Source of the DNA: Neocallimastix lanati (nom. inval.)
Lineage: Eukaryota > Neocallimastigomycota > Neocallimastigomycetes > Neocallimastigales > Neocallimastigaceae
NCBI GenBank assembly: GCA_016946835.1
Contig: JACVTC010000108.1
Location: forward strand, 475,001 to 539,000
Reading direction: 5' to 3'
Length of the DNA: 64,000 bases
The number at the start of each line of letters is the position of its first letter. Within the stretch, counting starts at the first letter, position 1. Under the pieces are notes generated by a model. That model was not told the origin of the DNA. It did no database searches and was given only the letters and a program-made list of their open reading frames with translations. Positions 25,096 to 39,372 of this stretch are shown one piece after another. A program made the position numbers and the translations under genes.

Positions 25096-25581
25096 TTAAT
25101 TGAACGATACTGAATTAGTCATCTCCTCATTTTTATAATAAGATGTAAAATTTAGAGCTTTAGAAGGAACAATTTCTTTGAAAAACACGACAAAACAAGA
25201 TAAAATAATTTTATTATTGATAAACTCATAAATTCTATAAGCGGGGGTATTGAAATTCATACCCAATAAAACATATTTAGAATAGAATAGTGATATAACT
25301 TTTTTACGAAATTGATAAGGGACGTAAAAAGAGAACCTTGTATCCAAATGCAGGAAATTTTGAAAAATCAGCATTTTTATAAATAAAAAATTCATAAAGT
25401 ATTTTTTATTAATGGTACCTTTTATGAGGAGTTCTATTATGAATGAAATTAATAGTGTTAACAGCATCTTCCAAGAATGGGTGATTTAATTTGGCATCAT
25501 TAAGTACCGTTATCACTCCTTAAATTCTTAATATTCCTGCTGAAAATATTTTTAATTTTATTATATCATGATACAAAGCTA

Positions 25582-25626
<45 letters not shown>

Positions 25627-25785
25627 AACATATACTTTTAGATTTGATAAAGAGAACCCAACCAATAGAAGAATAATTATCCAAAATAGAGACAAAATAT
25701 TTATTACAATAAATATCAGACATTGTTAATGGTTACGGTATCCATATGTACCAGCTTAAATGGATTGGTCGATTTGCCTGAATAT
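25096..25785 (-). pseudogene. Ty1/copia integrase relic, minus strand
   Basis: Read on the minus strand, it begins near 25785 with NPFKLVHMDTVTINN and continues with NKYFVSILDNYSSIGWVLF (integrase core around the first catalytic Asp). A 40-base homopolymer insertion follows, then RSDNGT near 25495. The frame shifts to LNDAKLNHPFLEDAVNTINF and on to MNFNTPAYRIYEF..NKII, the copia integrase C-terminal region. Stops, frameshifts and an internal deletion after SDNGT make it non-functional. It faces a second copia relic on the plus strand. Confidence 0.82.
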
Positions 25786-25799
25786 TAGGCACATGGTGT

Positions 25800-26470
25800 T
25801 ATAGAATGTTTCTTTGATGATTATAAGGATTCATTTATTAAATCTAATGAAAATATGTCATTACTTTCTTATAATAATGAAGAATACTACAATACAGATA
25901 ATAATGAAGATATTAATATTATAGAAAAAAATTAATATAAATCAAAAATACCACCGTGAACCATAGATTCTAGTATTACCTATCATATGACTGGTAATTT
26001 AGACTTTTTAAGTGAGAAAGAACCTTTTCAAATGAAAAATTTACTTTGCAAATGATTACTATATTATATAAGGATATATTGGAAGGTTAATAGAATACAT
26101 AAATGATAATAAAATTAATATAAAAAAAATGGTTTATATATATCAGAATTTAAAAAGATATGTTATCGGTTGATTGTTTATGAGATCAACATTTTAGAAC
26201 AGTATATTGTTAAAAAAAATCTTTTTGATAGTGATATTTTGCAACTAGTCTAACTGAAAATGATACTAATAGTTTTTATTTCTTGTACAAACACTTTGGG
26301 CATTTCAATATCAACAATTTAAGAAATATTCTAATAAAAATTAATAACAAATAAAACGAGAAATGCCAAATATATGCCAAAACAAACTTAAAAAAAATTT
26401 TTTTCATTTTTTTAATTCATTCTAATGAAAACAGATCATGGTATCTAAATATTTTTAATTTCTTCTCTAG
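25800..26470 (+). pseudogene. Ty1/copia protease and GAG-pre-integrase relic, plus strand
   Basis: An acidic Asn-rich linker (25830-25930) is followed by the protease active-site region TIDSSITYHMTGNL at about 25960-26000, with Trp before TIDS replaced by a stop. A GAG-pre-integrase segment HFGHFNINNLRNIL lies at about 26290-26330, then an EKCQIYAKTNLK-like end. KTDHG near 26430 may be the integrase second-Asp region after a deletion. There are several stops and shifts. It runs opposite to the adjacent integrase relic. Confidence 0.78.
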
Positions 26471-28006
26471 GTCTTCACTTTGATTAATACTAGTTATTAG
26501 TTTGTATATATCATAAGCTATGGATAAGATAAAAATCAAGAACTTCATACCAAATCGACTCTGAAATTATTAAGTAAGTATTCTTTCACCTTTGCATCAG
26601 GACTAATCATTTTTTTCAGTAACACTTTTGTTGTTAATAGATGTCAACGATACCGCACACCAAAGTTAATTTTTTTTTTCTTTTAATACATTCTTCTATT
26701 ATATATTTCTAGAGTCCCCTACTTTTAAGTAATAAGCAAAATACTTAACTTCTATAAGTTGTAGTTATCCAAAATATCCTTAGTCACTCTTTCTTCCCTA
26801 TTACCCATATTTCAGTTTATTTTTTTTTTAGTTTTATTTTTTATTTATTTATTTTTTTTTTTAAATAGAATGATATTTCACTCCATTTGTAATTAATTAA
26901 AATTATTATATACACTTAATAAATAGTTTTATTACAATTTTACATCACTATTAATTTAGAGTTAACTCTTAATCTTTTATAAAATCATCACTTGATTAAA
27001 TTATTATTATTATTAATTATTAATTAAAAGTTTTTTTTCTTTCATTAAAAATATATTTTTGTTTATTAATACAAATTATCATATTTCGTATTTATTAAAA
27101 ATACAATTTTATTCACTTAGCTATTTAATATATTAATTAACAATTAATTTATTTTATTAATGTAAATTATTAATAATAAAATATATTTTATATTAAAATA
27201 TTAAGTTATATCATAATTTAATTATTAGAATAAAAATAATAAGAAATATAAATTAAAATTTATGGCAATAATTTTATTTATTTATTTTTTATCTTGGTTA
27301 TAAGAACAATAATTTTTTTTTTTTTTTTTTTAGACTAAGAGAATTACTTTATTTAATTTATAATAATAATAAAATTACATGAATTAAATGAAAAAAAAAC
27401 AACAAATAAAATACATGAAATAAAATATTATAAAATTATAAAAGTGCGTTAGAAGCAATAGCCTCTAACATTCCTAGATAATAATAAGAACAATAATATA
27501 ATTACTATTGTTTTGTATATATAATATAATTATTTACAGAACATATATATCATAATTATTAGATATACATTTAATTATTATTTTATTGTTAAATTTTTTT
27601 ATTACTGTTATTTTTTTTATTTTTTTTTTTTTTAATTTTGATGACATTTAACTAATATATTTTAGAACTATGGAATCGAACATTTATTATATAAAAATTT
27701 GTAATATATTATTACAAAATTATTAATTACTGTTTTATTAAAAAAAAAATTCCTTTAAAGAATCTCTTTGAATTTTAACTATTAAATTATAATAATAAAT
27801 TCATATCATTTATTTATTAATTATTTATATTAAATATATAAATATTTATTTATTAAATATTTATATATTAAATAATTATTTATTTATTTATTAAATATTT
27901 ATATATTAAATAATTATTTATTTATTTATTAATTATTTATATATTAAATAATTATTTATTTATTTATTAATTATTTATTTATTTATTAATTATTTATATA
28001 TTAAAT

Positions 28007-28039
<33 letters not shown>

Positions 28040-28279
28040 TTAATTATTTATATATTAAATAATTATTTATTTATTTATTTATTTATAAATTAGTTTTAAT
28101 TTATTTAAATTAAAATCTATAAATAACCACAACTAAAATTCTTTTATTTACAATATTTTTCCTTTTTTTTTTTTTTTTTAAATTCATATACACAAACTTC
28201 TATGGGAAAGTTTTTGACCCTTATATCAAAGCAAACTCTAAATGGAATTAAAATAATAATAATAAACAATAATGAATAA
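26471..28279. other. Spacer with possible copia debris, then AT repeats
   Basis: 26471-26800 has balanced composition and may be further decayed retrotransposon sequence, but no family motif is clear. From 26800 on it is AT-rich. A tandem module of TTTATATATTAAATAATTA with ATTT runs occurs at about 27795-28087. No gene is seen. Confidence 0.6.
27795..28087. repeat. Tandem repeat of an AT-rich module of about 45 bases
   Basis: About six units of the pattern TTAAATAATTATTTATTTAT followed by TAATTATTTATA. Units differ in the number of ATTT steps. Confidence 0.85.
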
Positions 28280-28617
28280 TGTTAGAAATAAAGTTTAATA
28301 TATGAATATTATTCTTGTTATTAAACAAAATAACATATATAAATTTTATGTACAAATATTATAAATTATTAAGATAATCAACTATTATATAAATTGTAAT
28401 ATGGCGCATGTATGACGTACATAAAACATTTATGTAATAACACATAAAATATAATTGTGACATAATTAAAATTATGTAGTAAAAATATATATAAAAAAGA
28501 ATATTAAAAATAATTATTAAAAAGTAGTTAACTATAATTATAAATAAATAAATAAAATTATTAATAAAATAATAAATAAAATTTGAAATTACGAAATTTG
28601 AAGTGTGAATTCTAATA
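28280..28617 (+). repeat. 5' LTR
   Basis: Starts TGTTAG and ends CTAATA, the latter one base from the inverted CTAACA. It matches 31217-31554 with one substitution (C/T in AAAATAAYATAT) and two single-base indels. TG...-type ends and the purine tract before the other copy confirm the boundaries. Confidence 0.95.
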
Positions 28618-28632
28618 GATTAAGAGTCTCAT
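28618..28632 (+). promoter_or_regulatory. Primer-binding site for a 5' half of tRNA-Lys(CUU)
   Basis: The 15 bases directly after the LTR, GATTAAGAGTCTCAT, are the reverse complement of ATGAGACTCTTAATC. This is the anticodon stem and loop of eukaryotic tRNA-Lys(CUU) as I recall it, running from about position 26 to 40 with the CTT anticodon inside. An ordinary site would match the tRNA 3' end and start with TGG. An internal match abutting the LTR implies a primer cleaved in the anticodon arm, as known for Drosophila copia, which uses a 39-base 5' half of initiator tRNA-Met. Confidence 0.7.
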
Positions 28633-28740
28633 TTTGAGCTTTAAAAATATTTTACAATATATTCAAAATAACAAAATTAGTATATTTAATTATTTTTTAA
28701 GAATTACAAGTTTTAATTATTTTTGAAATTTCAATTTAAA

Positions 28741-29823
28741 ATGTCAAACTTCAAAATTGATAAGTTCATAACAAACAACTCAAATGGCACATTCAAGAAG
28801 TTGGAAATTGATTGTGACTACTATGAAGTTTGGGCAATTAAGATGAAACTATTATTTATTATAAATGGTCTTGAGGAATGCATTGAGAAAGATATGCTAC
28901 CTAAGATTAATAAAACTGATTCTGAGTACGAGGAAGGACTGATTAAGGTAATTGGAACCAGTGATAAATATTACAAAAAGAAAATAACTAAAGACATGAT
29001 TAAAGAAGATTGTAAAGCAAAATGGCTTATTAGCGAGAACATTTCTGATGAACTACTTATGAAGGTTGGCTTCGAGGAAAAGTCTTCTTATGATATTTGG
29101 AATAATATTAAAATTAGTTTTAAGAAAAGTAATAATGCATTGAAGACCGAAATAAAAAATGAATTAGATGAAATGAAATACGATAGAAATGAAGATTTCA
29201 ACTTATTTCTTTCAAATATGATAAATAAATTCAATAAGTTAAGGGAATTGAATGCGGAACCATCCTCAGATGAAAAATTTGATTATTTATGGTCTGCTTT
29301 ACCTGATGATATTCAATCTAAATCAAATATGATGGAATATCAAGATGACTGGGATAAGTGTTGCTCCCATATGATAAAGTCCGTACCAAGATTAAAACAA
29401 TTGAAAGATAAAGAAATCAAGAAAACACAAGGTATGGCTCTATACAGCTATAATAAAAATAATAACTTTAAAAAATATAATAGTTTCAACAGAACAAATA
29501 ATGTTATTTGTTATAAATGTAATAAAAGAGGACATATCGCAAAATATTGTCCTGAAAAACAAATAACAAGGAAAAGTAAAGGCAAATATATAAATAAAAA
29601 TGAACATCAATCTTCTAATCACAACAAAAGATACAACAAAAGAAGAAGATATCAAGCTAATAATGCAGAAGATAAGGGATATGATGACTCTTATTCAGAG
29701 GCATTTACAGCTGATTACAATAATAATGAGGAGAATCAAAATAACTTAGCTATAGTACTGAATAATAGCAAAGGTAAACAAAGGGATCAAAAATTCAACA
29801 AAAACAAACATATAAATTTTTAG
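28741..29823 (+). CDS. Gag polyprotein of the copia element
   Basis: Structural protein expected to form the virus-like particle. Starting at the ATG of MSNFKIDKF it is 360 residues; an upstream in-frame ATG at 28723 would add six (MKFQFK). The N-terminal two-thirds has the copia-type Gag fold signature (YYEVWAIKMKLLF near the start, then CKAKWLISENISDELL, then YDIWNNIKISFK). A single CCHC zinc knuckle follows, CYKCNKRGHIAKYC, coding at about 29509-29550. A basic/Asn-rich stretch and an acidic tail end the protein. The frame is intact. It ends in AAT TTT TAG, which forms a slippery site for moving into the pol frame. Confidence 0.93.
   Translation: MSNFKIDKFITNNSNGTFKKLEIDCDYYEVWAIKMKLLFIINGLEECIEKDMLPKINKTDSEYEEGLIKVIGTSDKYYKKKITKDMIKEDCKAKWLISENISDELLMKVGFEEKSSYDIWNNIKISFKKSNNALKTEIKNELDEMKYDRNEDFNLFLSNMINKFNKLRELNAEPSSDEKFDYLWSALPDDIQSKSNMMEYQDDWDKCCSHMIKSVPRLKQLKDKEIKKTQGMALYSYNKNNNFKKYNSFNRTNNVICYKCNKRGHIAKYCPEKQITRKSKGKYINKNEHQSSNHNKRYNKRRRYQANNAEDKGYDDSYSEAFTADYNNNEENQNNLAIVLNNSKGKQRDQKFNKNKHINF
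29814..29823 (+). promoter_or_regulatory. Putative -1 ribosomal frameshift site at the gag stop
   Basis: A AAT TTT directly followed by the gag stop TAG. This fits X XXY YYZ with X=A, Y=T, Z=T in the gag frame. Slipping one base back reads AAA TTT TTA GAT and enters the pol frame without a stop; that frame is open from 29778. The arrangement (heptamer abutting the gag amber codon) is the same kind as in Rous sarcoma virus. No downstream pseudoknot was evaluated. Confidence 0.6.
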
Positions 29824-31170
29824 ATAAGCAAGATATATTGCAACACAGTTATCAATACTATACTGTTGACAATATACAAAATAACATAGATGAAGATTTT
29901 AATAACAATAGCGTACAATGTTGGACACTGGATTCTGGTGCATCGTATCATATGACAAATAATGTAAACATACATCAATTAGATATTAAGGCAGCTTATT
30001 TAAATGCAAAATTAAATGAAGACATATATATGGAACTACCAGAAGGTGACGACTATCAAGGAATGAAATATTGCAAGTTAAACAAAGCTTTATATGGTCT
30101 TAAACAAGCAGGACGTATGTGGAATGACACTCTAAATGAAGTTCTAATTGACATGAATTTTAATAGACTATTAAGTGAACCTTGTCTGTATGTTAAAAGG
30201 AATACACATAATAAAATTATTTGCCTTCTAGGTGTATATGTAGATGATATTCATCACAGGTGAAAATAAAGAAATTTTAAAAGTTAAAAGATTATTAAAA
30301 GATAAATTTGATATAACTGATACAGGTTATGTTGATTTTATAGTAGGTATAAAATTTGTTAAATGTAAAGATGGATATTTAATTCATCAAAAGAGATATT
30401 TGAATGATATATTTAAAAAATTCAATATAGATAAATTAAAACCATGCTCAAATATGATTCCAATTAATAATAAAAAATTAAAAGAGAAATCATTTAATTC
30501 AACAAAATATAGACAAGCCGTTGGTAATCTGTTATATCTTGCCATATGTACAAGGCCAGATATCTTATTTTCGGTAAGTAAAGCATCACGTAAAAACCAA
30601 AATCCAAATTATGAGGATTGGTTTAATGTCTTAAAAATATTTAGGTATTTAAAATACACGCCAAATTATGGAATTAAATTTAGTAAAAATGATAATTATA
30701 ATTTTGAGGTCTACGTAGATGCGGATTTAGGTGGTGATCCCGATACTAGAAAATCTACCACTGGATACGTGATGACAATAAACTCAGGACCCGTTAGTTG
30801 GTATTCTAAATTGCAAAACACTGTAGCAGTCTCTACAGCAGAAAGTGAATATTACGGGATACATGAGTGCACACGTCAATGTTTATGGTATAAAAATTTA
30901 TTTAAAGAACAAAATATAAATATAAATAATATAACAATTAATTCGGATAATAAAGCTGCAATTTATAATTGTGAAAACGAAACTATAAATCTTAAGTCAA
31001 AGCATATTGATTTAAAATATCACAAAATTAGAGAACTAGTTCGAGAAGGTAAAATAAAATTAAATTATATTAAATCAGAACATAATATAGCTGATGGTTT
31101 TACCAAATATCTTAATTCTACTCTAATGAGTAAATTTAGAAATAACATTCTTTCTAGCTTTAGTAATTAA
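29814..31170 (+). pseudogene. Deleted and frameshifted pol: protease, partial RT, RNase H
   Basis: The first segment (to 30263) holds the protease motif WTLDSGASYHMTNN. It joins in frame at about 29965-29972 to HQLDIKAAYLNAKL, which lies in the RT fingers/palm. The rest of protease, GAG-pre-integrase, integrase and the RT N-terminus are missing. The RT continues through LYGLKQAGRMWN to the catalytic GVYVDDI, where the frame breaks; a two-base loss would explain it. The second segment (30244-31170) begins IFITGENKEI and carries the RT thumb/connection and RNase H: YVDADLGGDPDTRKSTTGYV, SWYSKLQNTVAVSTAESEYY, SDNKAAI, HIDLKYHKIRE and ADGFTKYL. The RNase H acidic residues are present. Confidence 0.9.
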
Positions 31171-31208
31171 AAATAATAAATTTTTTTATTTAAAGAATAT
31201 TAAATTTT

Positions 31209-31216
31209 AGGGGGAA
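31209..31216 (+). promoter_or_regulatory. Polypurine tract
   Basis: AGGGGGAA directly before the 3' LTR, the expected place for plus-strand priming. It is preceded by a T-rich stretch, as is usual for these tracts. Confidence 0.85.
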
Positions 31217-31554
31217 TGTTAGAAATAAAGTTTAATATATGAATATTATTCTTGTTATTAAACAAAATAATATATATAAATTTTATGTACAAATATTATA
31301 AATTATTAAGATATCAACTATTATATAAATTGTAATATGGCGCATGTATGACGTACATAAAACATTTATGTAATAACACATAAAATATAATTGTGACATA
31401 ATTAAAATTTATGTAGTAAAAATATATATAAAAAAGAATATTAAAAATAATTATTAAAAAGTAGTTAACTATAATTATAAATAAATAAATAAAATTATTA
31501 ATAAAATAATAAATAAAATTTGAAATTACGAAATTTGAAGTGTGAATTCTAATA
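31217..31554 (+). repeat. 3' LTR
   Basis: 338 bases, starting TGTTAG directly after the purine tract and ending CTAATA, followed by AATAATGAATAA, the same 12 bases that precede the 5' LTR. Confidence 0.95.
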
Positions 31555-35194
<3,640 letters not shown>

Positions 35195-36778
35195 ATGAAT
35201 TCAGAAATTAAAACTCAAATTCATACTCAACAATCTACTGATTCTAACATGGATAATTTAGTAGATTACAGTAAAGAATTTAAATTAGAAATGGAAAATA
35301 GTATTAGTATTTACTTTTCAAAATGTGACGGTGACTCAGATGATAACCAATCTGTGTAAATATAAAATATTTATTTTTATTTATTTATTAATATTAGATT
35401 TAAAGAAAAAAAAAAATGTTTTAATATCAATTCTTAATTATTGTATATATTCTTAGATTAAAATAACCATTAATTATACATAGCATAAATTCATTTATAT
35501 ATATAAACGAAAACACAATGAAAATATATTATGTTTTTCATATATATATAAATTAAATATAATTTATCACTAATGAAATTTTTATCTTATATTTTATTAT
35601 ATATATATAATTATATATTTTGTAATATTGTGATATCTAAATATCTGTTAAAAATATCAATTTAAATAAAATAAATATTTATATTAAATATAAAAAACTA
35701 CCTTATTTTTATACGATTATTACGATATGTTAATTCATTTAATTATTAAAATATATTAATGTTTTGAATTTATACTAAATGTTATATAGTAAATCAACAA
35801 CTACTCATAATGAAACTTTAATAGATAATACTAGTAAAGATGTTGAATATGTAACACCAACTTCTCTGAAAGGTATTTCAGATTTTATGATTCATCAAGT
35901 TTTCTCAACTGAAAGAATAGTACCTATTGAATCAGATGATGAAGATTCAAAATTAGAAGCAACAGAAGTCGTTGAGGTTCCTACATCAACTGAGAATAAG
36001 ATGAGTTCTTTTAATTCAGATGATACATTAAATAATAATAATGATGCTGAAAGTTCAGAAAAAGAAAAAGAAAAAGAAAAAGAAAAAGAAGAGGAGGATC
36101 AAACAAATCCACATCGTAGTAAAACCATTAGTAAATCATTTGCTGATGAATTTATTAATTTGCTCAATATAAATATGAAAGAAGTAAGTATTATATATTT
36201 TATTATTCATATTCTTATTTATATTATTATTGTTACTATTGTTATTATTGCCTCTACTATTATTTATTATTATATAAAAAAAAATATGTTTTTTTTTTTT
36301 TTTTTTTTTTTTTTTTTGTAAATTTTTGGATTTCATATATATTGTATAATTAGTATTAATATTAATATTAATATAAATATTATTTTAATAATTTATATAG
36401 TTAAATTCTAAAAATGATGATTTTCATGTTATTGGTTTAAAAAAGATAGAAGAAACAAAAGAAAATACAGAAAAAGTTCTTCCAACAAATTCAAATGAAA
36501 CCAATGAAATTAAAGTTAAGGAAGAAAAAACTAATCCAGAAAATAATGATAATAAACCAAAATCTAATAAAAAGAAATCTAAATATATTTCCCTTTTCAA
36601 TTTAGAAAAGGGACATTCTTTTCATATTTCCCACTCAAAATCTACATCAGAAAAATCTACATCAAAAACACTTAATGATGCTTCTGAACCTTTAATTAAA
36701 GAAATGAAAAAATCAAAATCAAAGTTAGATTTATTTAGAATTTTTAAAAATATTAAAAAGAAAATTCAAAAGTATTAA
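35195..36778 (+). CDS. Unknown acidic, Ser/Glu/Lys-rich protein, three exons
   Basis: I do not recognise a family. Exons 35195-35355, 35790-36183 and 36401-36778 give 933 coding bases and 310 residues. Both introns are GT-AG (434 and 217 bases) and the phases match; the second donor is the consensus GTAAGT. The ATG context is TTCAAAATG. The protein has no signal peptide or membrane segment. Residues about 1-90 are mixed, then an acidic region with a KEKEKEKEKEKEEE repeat (36059-36096), the segment SKSFADEFINLLN, and a Lys-rich C-terminus ending LFRIFKNIKKKIQKY, which could form a basic amphipathic helix. Splicing is supported by continuity of composition and reading phase, not by homology. 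Confidence 0.7.
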
Positions 36779-36881
36779 ATATATACAAATAAAAATAATA
36801 AAAAATAAAATTTTTTATTATAATTAATTTTTTCTATTTAAATACAATACTATTCAATAATCAATAAAAATTAGTAAAAAA

Positions 36882-36914
<33 letters not shown>

Positions 36915-38256
36915 TCAAATGTTTAAAAAATATAACAAATACTTATAATATATAATATCTTTCAAAGATAATATTTAATAAATTAAAAGTACAAATATGA
37001 TACAAAAACAAAAACAAAAACAAAAAAAACAAAAAAAACAAAACACCTTTTTTGTCATCCAAATTGGATTAAATTATTTATAGATCCCATAATATAATAT
37101 ATATACAAATATTTCTAATTTTACAAAGAAAAAGAAAAAGGAAAAAAAAAAAAAAGTTTTTTTTTTTTTTTTTTTTTTTTCCTTTAAAATTATCATTATT
37201 TAAATATTAATTTATTCATTATTTTAAAAATAATTTAATCTTATTAACATATCTCAATCTATTGTTTTAAAACAAAACAAAACAAAAAAATTATTATAAT
37301 AATATAAAAAAAAATTATATTTTATCTATATTAAATATAAATTATTATACTTTATAATCAGAACATTTATTATCATAATCATGTTATAATTATTAATATT
37401 ATTATATATCTTTATATCTATATATCTATTTTTTTTTTTTTTTATCTTTTTTTTTTTTTTTTTATTCCTTATAACTAATATTATAGTAAAGAACAATTTT
37501 TTTTTTTTAGTTAATCAATTAGAATTTAAACAAATGTATAAAAAAAAATACAATTTACTTTTCTTTTTTTATTTTTTTATTTTTTTTTTTAAAAGAAAAA
37601 AAATAATAATAATGAAATAAATAAAAATATTATTATATATCGAAATATTTATTATTATATTACTTTAATTTAATTTTATTTTATTTTATTATATTTTATC
37701 TTTTTATTAATTCTTTGTTCATATGTATATAATTTCAGTATCCGATATTTTTTTTTTTTTTAAAAAAAAAAAAAAAACTATTGATATCTATCCATTCACA
37801 ATAAATTTATAAATAAAAAAATGAAATAAAATAAAATATATTAAATAAAGGAAATTAAACTATTTAAGACAACAACAACAACAATAATAATAAATTCTAT
37901 TTTATTGTTATTTTTAATTTTTTTTTATATTTATATTTATATTTATATTTATATTTATATTTATATTTATATTTATATTTATATTTATATTTATATTTAT
38001 ATTTATATTTATATTTATATTTATATTTATATTTATATATTTATATTTATATATTTATTATTAACATTAGTATCTCTTACCCCGAGAAAAAAAAAAGGAT
38101 GACTTTTAAAATATTTAATTATTAAGAAATATATATTTTATAAATATCAAATATTTAATTAATAAGAAATATATATTATATAAATATATAATTTTAAAGA
38201 ATTTCTTTTCTTTTATAAAAGAAAAGCTTAAAAAAAAGAATATGAGAAATGGGACA

Positions 38257-38295
<39 letters not shown>

Positions 38296-38468
38296 GAAAT
38301 GAGGAAATGAAGAAATATAACTATCTTTGATGTAATGAGTTGAAAAGAAAAAACTAGAAACTTAACCTATTAATTAATTATAATGATTTTTAGTTTTATA
38401 AGTTAACCTTATTTATTTATTTTAGTTCAATACAAAACCCAACCAAAATAAGTAAATAAATAAATTAA

Positions 38469-38503
<35 letters not shown>

Positions 38504-38567
38504 AACAATAAATATATATATTTATTTCTATATATCTTTTAAATCAAAGTAATGGGGGCAAGCGGTT
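36779..38567. other. AT-rich spacer with a hexanucleotide array
   Basis: Poly-A/T runs, AAAAC-type runs near 37010-37045 and the TTTATA array (37918-38060). No gene is seen. Confidence 0.7.
37918..38060. repeat. TTTATA hexanucleotide array
   Basis: About 22 copies of TTTATA, giving an open frame of alternating Tyr and Ile that is not a gene. Confidence 0.95.
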
Positions 38568-38699
38568 CAATAAATTTTATAATTTTTTTTTTTTAATAAA
38601 TTTTTATAATTAGTACAATTATTACTGGTATTATTTGTTTTTTATTATTTATTAATTATTATTTATTACTTATACTTATTTTTTATCATTTATTATTAT

Positions 38700-38840
38700 G
38701 TAGCGCCAATGCTGAATATTCAGTAAGGCCGTCCGGCAAGGACATTATCTGCCTATGTGAAAGCGTACGGAAGGGTTGAGACTACCTCAATATTCCCATG
38801 TCCTTGAGGGGGGCTGAAAATAAGGTACAAACAGGAAATA
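38700..38840. other. GC-balanced, structured island of unknown origin
   Basis: About 140 bases of near-balanced composition inside very AT-rich DNA. CAAGGACAT at about 38737-38745 pairs perfectly with ATGTCCTTG at about 38799-38807. A nested hairpin TTGAG-ACTAC-CTCAA lies between them, and there is a palindrome GAATATTC at about 38714. There is no open frame of length. It may be a piece of a transcribed retroelement or a structured RNA. It matches no RNA family I can name. Confidence 0.4.
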
Positions 38841-39372
38841 AAAAAAAAATATTTATTATTTATTATTTATTCTATTATTTATTCTATTATTTATTCTATT
38901 ATTTATTCTATAATTTATTCTATAATTTATTCTATTATTTATTCTATTATTTATTCTATTATTCTATTATTTATTATTATTTATTCTTTATTATTTGTTA
39001 TTATTATTATTTATAATTTATTTTATAATTTACTATTTATTATTTATTATTTATTATTTATTATCTATTATCTATTATTTATTATTTATTATTTATTATT
39101 TATTATTCAATTATTTATTTATTTATTTATTTATAATTAATCAACTATTTATTTATTATTTATCAACTATTTATTTATTATTTATTATTTATTAATAAAT
39201 ACTCTTTATTTATTATTTATCAACTATTTATTTATTATTTATTATTTATTAATAAATACTCTTTATTTATTATTTATTATTTATTAATAAATACTCTTTA
39301 TTTATTATTTATTATTTATTAATAAATACTCTTTATTTATTATTTATTATTTATTAATAAATACTCTTTTTA
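38841..39372. repeat. Compound minisatellite block
   Basis: Three adjoining arrays. 38850-38975 repeats TTATTTATTCTATTA-type units. 39005-39175 is TTATTTA/TTATTA variants. 39191-39372 has five copies of a unit of about 35 bases beginning AATAAATACTCTTTATT, with ACTC at 39201, 39258, 39292, 39328 and 39363. Confidence 0.9.

Larger units (their letters stand above)
28280..31554 (+). mobile_element. Young non-autonomous Ty1/copia LTR retrotransposon
   Basis: Complete LTR-to-LTR element of 3275 bases: 338-base LTRs, primer-binding site, gag, a shortened pol, purine tract, LTR. The LTRs differ by one substitution and two single-base indels, so insertion is recent. The 12 bases immediately outside each end are identical (AATAATGAATAA at 28268-28279 and 31555-31566). 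Pol goes from protease straight into reverse transcriptase, with integrase and the N-terminal part of RT deleted, so the element would need proteins from a relative to move. RT is further broken by a frameshift just after YVDD. Confidence 0.95.

Noticed and set aside
29440-29655. Minus-strand frame opposite gag
   Set aside because: Antisense shadow of the zinc-knuckle and Asn-rich part of gag.
38700-38840. Group I intron or hammerhead ribozyme core
   Set aside because: Hairpins are present, but the conserved core strings (P-Q-R-S elements, CUGAUGA and GAAA) were not found.
38798-39195. Open frames rich in Tyr, Leu and Ile
   Set aside because: Products of the TTATTTA-type minisatellites; no codon structure beyond the repeat.
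39191-39372. CRISPR-like regular repeats
   Set aside because: Units adjoin with no unique spacers, are pure AT, and lie in a eukaryotic minisatellite block.
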